Shown here one piece after another: positions 14,443-16,457 of a stretch of 16,457 bases of DNA. The notes below the pieces were generated by a model. That model worked only from the letters and a program-made list of their open reading frames with translations. It did not search any database and was not told the DNA's origin. This stretch comes from Patescibacteria group bacterium (GTDB lineage: Bacteria > Patescibacteriota > Minisyncoccia > Minisyncoccales > JAGOPM01). Numbering within the stretch: position 1 is the first letter of the stretch; each line of letters begins with the position of its first letter. The DNA is taken from positions 1 to 16,457 of the forward strand of contig JAKLGF010000004.1 of NCBI GenBank assembly GCA_022710815.1, given 5' to 3'. Both the position numbers and the translations under genes were made by a program.

Positions 14443-15682
14443 TCTCCTCTTTCACTACTTCCCTATCATCCCAGGGAATCTTTTTACCATTAGCTATACA
14501 AATAGAAGGCTCACAGCCTTTGCCTGTTATGGCCACAGCATCTCCTGGCTGAGCATTCTTCAAAGCTTCTCTAATTGCCTCCCTTCTATCTAATATCTTC
14601 TTTAAGATAACGTCTGATGTTTTTTCTGCTCCCTCAGCTACATCATTAATAATAGTCATAGGATCTTCATCATAGGGATCTTCATTGGTAACAATAATTA
14701 AATCACAATGCTTGCCAGCTATTTTTCCCAAAACTGGCCTTTTCCATTGATCCCTCCCTCCCCCGCAAGCTCCTAAAACACAAATTAATTTCTTAGCCTG
14801 GGGCTTTAATGTTTGATAAACACTTTCCAAAGCCGGTGGAGTAAAAGCATAATCAACAACAACCTTGAAAGGTTCCTCTATTACATATTCCATTCTTCCT
14901 GGAATGCTTTTAATTTTCTCCAAAGCAGTTTTGCAAACAGTTAAATCAATTCCTTGAGTTTGAGCAATAGCAATACAAGCTAAGGCATTGTAAACATTAA
15001 ATTGGCCGGCCAGGCCCAATTTAATATCTGTTCCATTAAGATTGAAACTAGGCTTGCCATTATTATCCAAAACAACATTATTGGCTTTCAAAAGCTTTCC
15101 ATCAAATTCATTCTTGTTAATAGCAAAACCAATTTTCTCTTTGGCAGGAAATTGTAAATAGTATTCTGACCACCTGTCATCAATATTTAAAATATGGATA
15201 TTTTTGCAAGCAGAAAACAATTTCCCTTTGGCTTTTTTGTAATTCTCGAAGCCATTATGGGCTTCAATATGTTCTGGGCTTAAATTAGTAAAAACAACAG
15301 ATTCAAAATCAATGAACAAATGGCGAGACTGCTCTATTCCCTGTGAAGTAACTTCCAGCACTACATATTGGCAACCAGCATCAAGGGCTTGTTTTAAAAA
15401 CTTCTGGACAAAGAATCTTCCTGGCATTGTTAGCCTGGTTTTGTTCTGCTGAGTTTGATCATTAATTACAAAACGAATTGATGACAAAGCAGCAACTTTG
15501 TATCCAGCTTGTCTTAAAACAGCATAAGCCATTTCCACTACTGTGCTTTTGCCATTAGTTCCTGTTATGCCAATCACTTTCAATTTCTTAGATGGATTGC
15601 CATAAAAAAAAGAACCTAGCCATGCTAGAACAAAATGGTAACTATTAACTACAAATTTTGGTAAATATTTACTAATTTCCAT
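14435..15682 (-). CDS. MurE-like Mur ligase lacking the N-terminal UDP-binding domain
   Basis: Mur ligases add an amino acid to a UDP-MurNAc-peptide using ATP in the cytosol; the MurE type adds the third residue. Visible are the P-loop GITGTNGKST (38-47), LEVTSQGIEQSRH (109-121), VVFTNLSPEHIEAH (129-142), Lys152 as the likely carbamylated lysine (YKKAKGKLF), GQFNVYNALACIAIA (226-240), PGRMEYV (261-267), LGACGGGRDQWKRPVLG (303-319) and TGKGCEP (386-392). Canonical MurE has about 490 residues with an N-terminal uridine-binding domain. Here only about 35 residues precede the P-loop, and FYGNPSKKL matches the usual domain junction. DYAHTP is DYAFTP (F280), and the diaminopimelate-recognition DNPR is replaced by NEDPYDEDP, so the amino acid added is uncertain. 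It overlaps the ruvA stop by 1 nt (TAATG), suggesting coupled translation. Confidence 0.85.
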   Translation of the reverse strand: MEISKYLPKFVVNSYHFVLAWLGSFFYGNPSKKLKVIGITGTNGKSTVVEMAYAVLRQAGYKVAALSSIRFVINDQTQQNKTRLTMPGRFFVQKFLKQALDAGCQYVVLEVTSQGIEQSRHLFIDFESVVFTNLSPEHIEAHNGFENYKKAKGKLFSACKNIHILNIDDRWSEYYLQFPAKEKIGFAINKNEFDGKLLKANNVVLDNNGKPSFNLNGTDIKLGLAGQFNVYNALACIAIAQTQGIDLTVCKTALEKIKSIPGRMEYVIEEPFKVVVDYAFTPPALESVYQTLKPQAKKLICVLGACGGGRDQWKRPVLGKIAGKHCDLIIVTNEDPYDEDPMTIINDVAEGAEKTSDVILKKILDRREAIREALKNAQPGDAVAITGKGCEPSICIANGKKIPWDDREVVKEEIK

Positions 15683-16260
15683 TATTTCTTCCCTAATACT
15701 TTGAGAGCATATTTAACTCTATCTTGAACACTATCAACTTCTAAAGGAATTTCTAAAATGGCGTCTACAGCTTCACTTCTAGAAAATCCCAAAGTAGTTA
15801 AAGTAGCTAATATCTTTTGATCTGATGATGTTAATTTCTTGGACTTGTCTCCAATAGAAAACTCCTTAATCTTTCCGCTAATTTCTAAAATGATTTTCTG
15901 AATTCTTTTAGTTCCTACACCTTTCAAAGAATCAAATAGCCTCCAATCCCCTTTATCTACTGCATTGCGGAAATCATCCAAGGTTCCCAAAGCTGAAATC
16001 TTTAAGGCAATTTTAGGGCCAATGCCATTAATATGGTTTAAAACCTCAAATAAGCCTAGCTCTTCTTTAGACAAAAAGCCATACAATTCAAAGCCATCTC
16101 GTTTAACCACAAAAGCGCAAAAGAGCTCGGCATCTTGGCCTTCCTTTAATTTTTCTAGGTTTTTAGGAGCTACAAAAACCTTAAAGCCAATGCTGCCAGT
16201 ATTAATATGGACAGCCTCATTGTCTTTAGCCACTATTTTGCCCTTTAAATACGAAATCAT
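15682..16260 (-). CDS. ruvA: RuvA, Holliday junction-binding subunit of the RuvAB branch-migration complex
   Basis: RuvA tetramers bind four-way DNA junctions and load the RuvB motor during recombinational repair. The sequence shows the OB-fold domain I (residues 1-65; start MISYLKGKIV, TGSIGFKVFV, then KRDGFELYGFLSKEELGLFE) and domain II with two helix-hairpin-helix motifs (GIGPKIALKI at 79-88 and LKGVGTKRIQKI at 112-123). A linker follows, then the C-terminal RuvB-contacting domain III (about 145-190; LATLTTLGFSRSEAVDAI). At 192 residues it is close to the usual 200. Neither ruvB nor ruvC is in the window. It is first of a two-gene run with the Mur ligase and divergent from rpsT. A TATAAT ends 6 nt before the ATG, so its mRNA may be leaderless. 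Confidence 0.96.
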   Translation of the reverse strand: MISYLKGKIVAKDNEAVHINTGSIGFKVFVAPKNLEKLKEGQDAELFCAFVVKRDGFELYGFLSKEELGLFEVLNHINGIGPKIALKISALGTLDDFRNAVDKGDWRLFDSLKGVGTKRIQKIILEISGKIKEFSIGDKSKKLTSSDQKILATLTTLGFSRSEAVDAILEIPLEVDSVQDRVKYALKVLGKK

Positions 16261-16266
16261 ACCCTG

Positions 16267-16295
16267 ATTATACAGCCCTTGAAAAGAATTTAAAA
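16267..16295 (-). promoter_or_regulatory. Predicted ruvA promoter, probably giving a leaderless mRNA
   Basis: On the minus strand a perfect -10 TATAAT (16272-16267) lies 17 nt after a weak -35 TTTTAA (16295-16290). Only six bases separate the -10 from the ATG at 16260, so the expected RNA start falls on or next to the initiation codon. Confidence 0.45.
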
Positions 16296-16307
16296 GTATG
16301 TTAAATT
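16279..16307 (+). promoter_or_regulatory. Predicted rpsT promoter
   Basis: TTGAAA (16279-16284; 5 of 6) is followed after 17 nt by TAAATT (16302-16307; 4 of 6). A TG at 16299-16300 is placed as an extended -10. The predicted leader is about 13 nt before the ATG at 16327. It overlaps the divergent ruvA promoter. Confidence 0.45.
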
Positions 16308-16326
16308 AAACCATTAATAAAGCAAT

Positions 16327-16457
16327 ATGGCAATAAAAAGAGCAGCTCGCAAGGAGCTCAGAAAAACCAAAGCAAGAAAAGCTAAGAACCTGTCACAATC
16401 AAAACAGGTCAAGGATTTGATGAAGAGAATCCAGAAACTTATCAGCGAAAAGAAGGT
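16327..16457 (+). CDS. rpsT: Ribosomal protein S20, N-terminal part (cut by the window edge)
   Basis: Forty-three codons are present without a stop, running off the right edge. The peptide begins MAIKRAARKELRKTKARKAK, then NLSQSKQVKDLMKRIQKLIS. The very basic first 20 residues and the following lysine-rich helix fit bacterial S20, which binds 16S rRNA in the small subunit and is normally about 85-95 residues. S20 is absent from archaea, which supports a bacterial source. No Shine-Dalgarno sequence precedes the start (AATAAAGCAAT). The assignment rests on composition and N-terminal pattern only. Confidence 0.8.
   Translation, partial: MAIKRAARKELRKTKARKAKNLSQSKQVKDLMKRIQKLISEKK

Noticed and set aside
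24..16260. Alternative genetic code with UGA as glycine, known in some CPR groups
   Set aside because: All thirteen complete genes read through at expected lengths with no in-frame TGA. Eleven end in TAA and two in TAG; the lack of TGA stops is what an AT-rich genome would favour.
16343..16362. AGCTC...GAGCT hairpin in rpsT as a regulatory structure
   Set aside because: The stem is only 5 bp, within coding sequence, and of a size expected by chance.

Overview
The window comes from an AT-rich bacterial chromosome. It most resembles a Patescibacteria (CPR, Parcubacteria-like) genome. That is inferred from five things: genes packed with 1-nt gaps or 1-nt overlaps, almost no Shine-Dalgarno sequences, clearly bacterial genes (ruvA, rpsT, a Mur ligase), a free-standing Elp3 of the archaeal/bacterial type, and many large exported proteins built from PKD/Ig-like and cysteine-rich modules. 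The standard genetic code fits every gene. I count thirteen complete protein genes, one partial gene at the right edge (rpsT) and a possible gene start at the left edge. I see no tRNA, rRNA, CRISPR array or mobile element, and no gene-free stretch longer than about 100 bases.

Layout. (1) Positions 1-5931, minus strand: four exported proteins. Three form a tight run (5931 to 1664: a predicted seven-bladed propeller protein, a cysteine-rich protein and a PKD protein) closed by an intrinsic terminator at about 1630-1661. The fourth (24-1562) has a C-terminal membrane anchor and probably its own promoter. (2) 5958-8132, minus strand: a metabolic/repair cluster of a stand-alone Pol beta/PolX-type 8-kDa helix-hairpin-helix domain, pyruvate kinase and an Ap4A-hydrolase-like Nudix enzyme. 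(3) 8201-9304, plus strand: inositol-3-phosphate synthase, divergent from the cluster in (2). The shared promoter region carries a perfect 16-bp palindrome. A bidirectional terminator at 9309-9334 separates it from the next gene. (4) 9337-12093, minus strand: a 918-residue exported von Willebrand A protein with a C-terminal amidotransferase-like fold. (5) 12123-14442: a Trm9/ALKBH8-like methyltransferase (minus) and Elp3 (plus), head to head with overlapping start codons. This is a probable wobble-uridine (cm5U then mcm5U) tRNA modification pair. (6) 14435-16260, minus strand: ruvA and a Mur ligase lacking the usual N-terminal UDP-binding domain, overlapping by 1 nt. (7) 16327 onward, plus strand: ribosomal protein S20, divergent from ruvA.

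How the parts relate. The exported proteins are linked by shared modules. A cysteine-containing sandwich domain occurs in both the PKD protein and the VWA protein. A CG[DN]G...E.C cysteine motif occurs in the VWA protein and the cysteine-rich protein. A C-terminal Ig/PKD-like module occurs in the cysteine-rich and propeller proteins. Together they look like a surface or envelope set of unknown function. The strongest candidate for an under-described system is the Elp3/methyltransferase pair. Next are the lone lyase-like domain in front of pyruvate kinase and the operator-like palindrome between that operon and inositol phosphate synthase.
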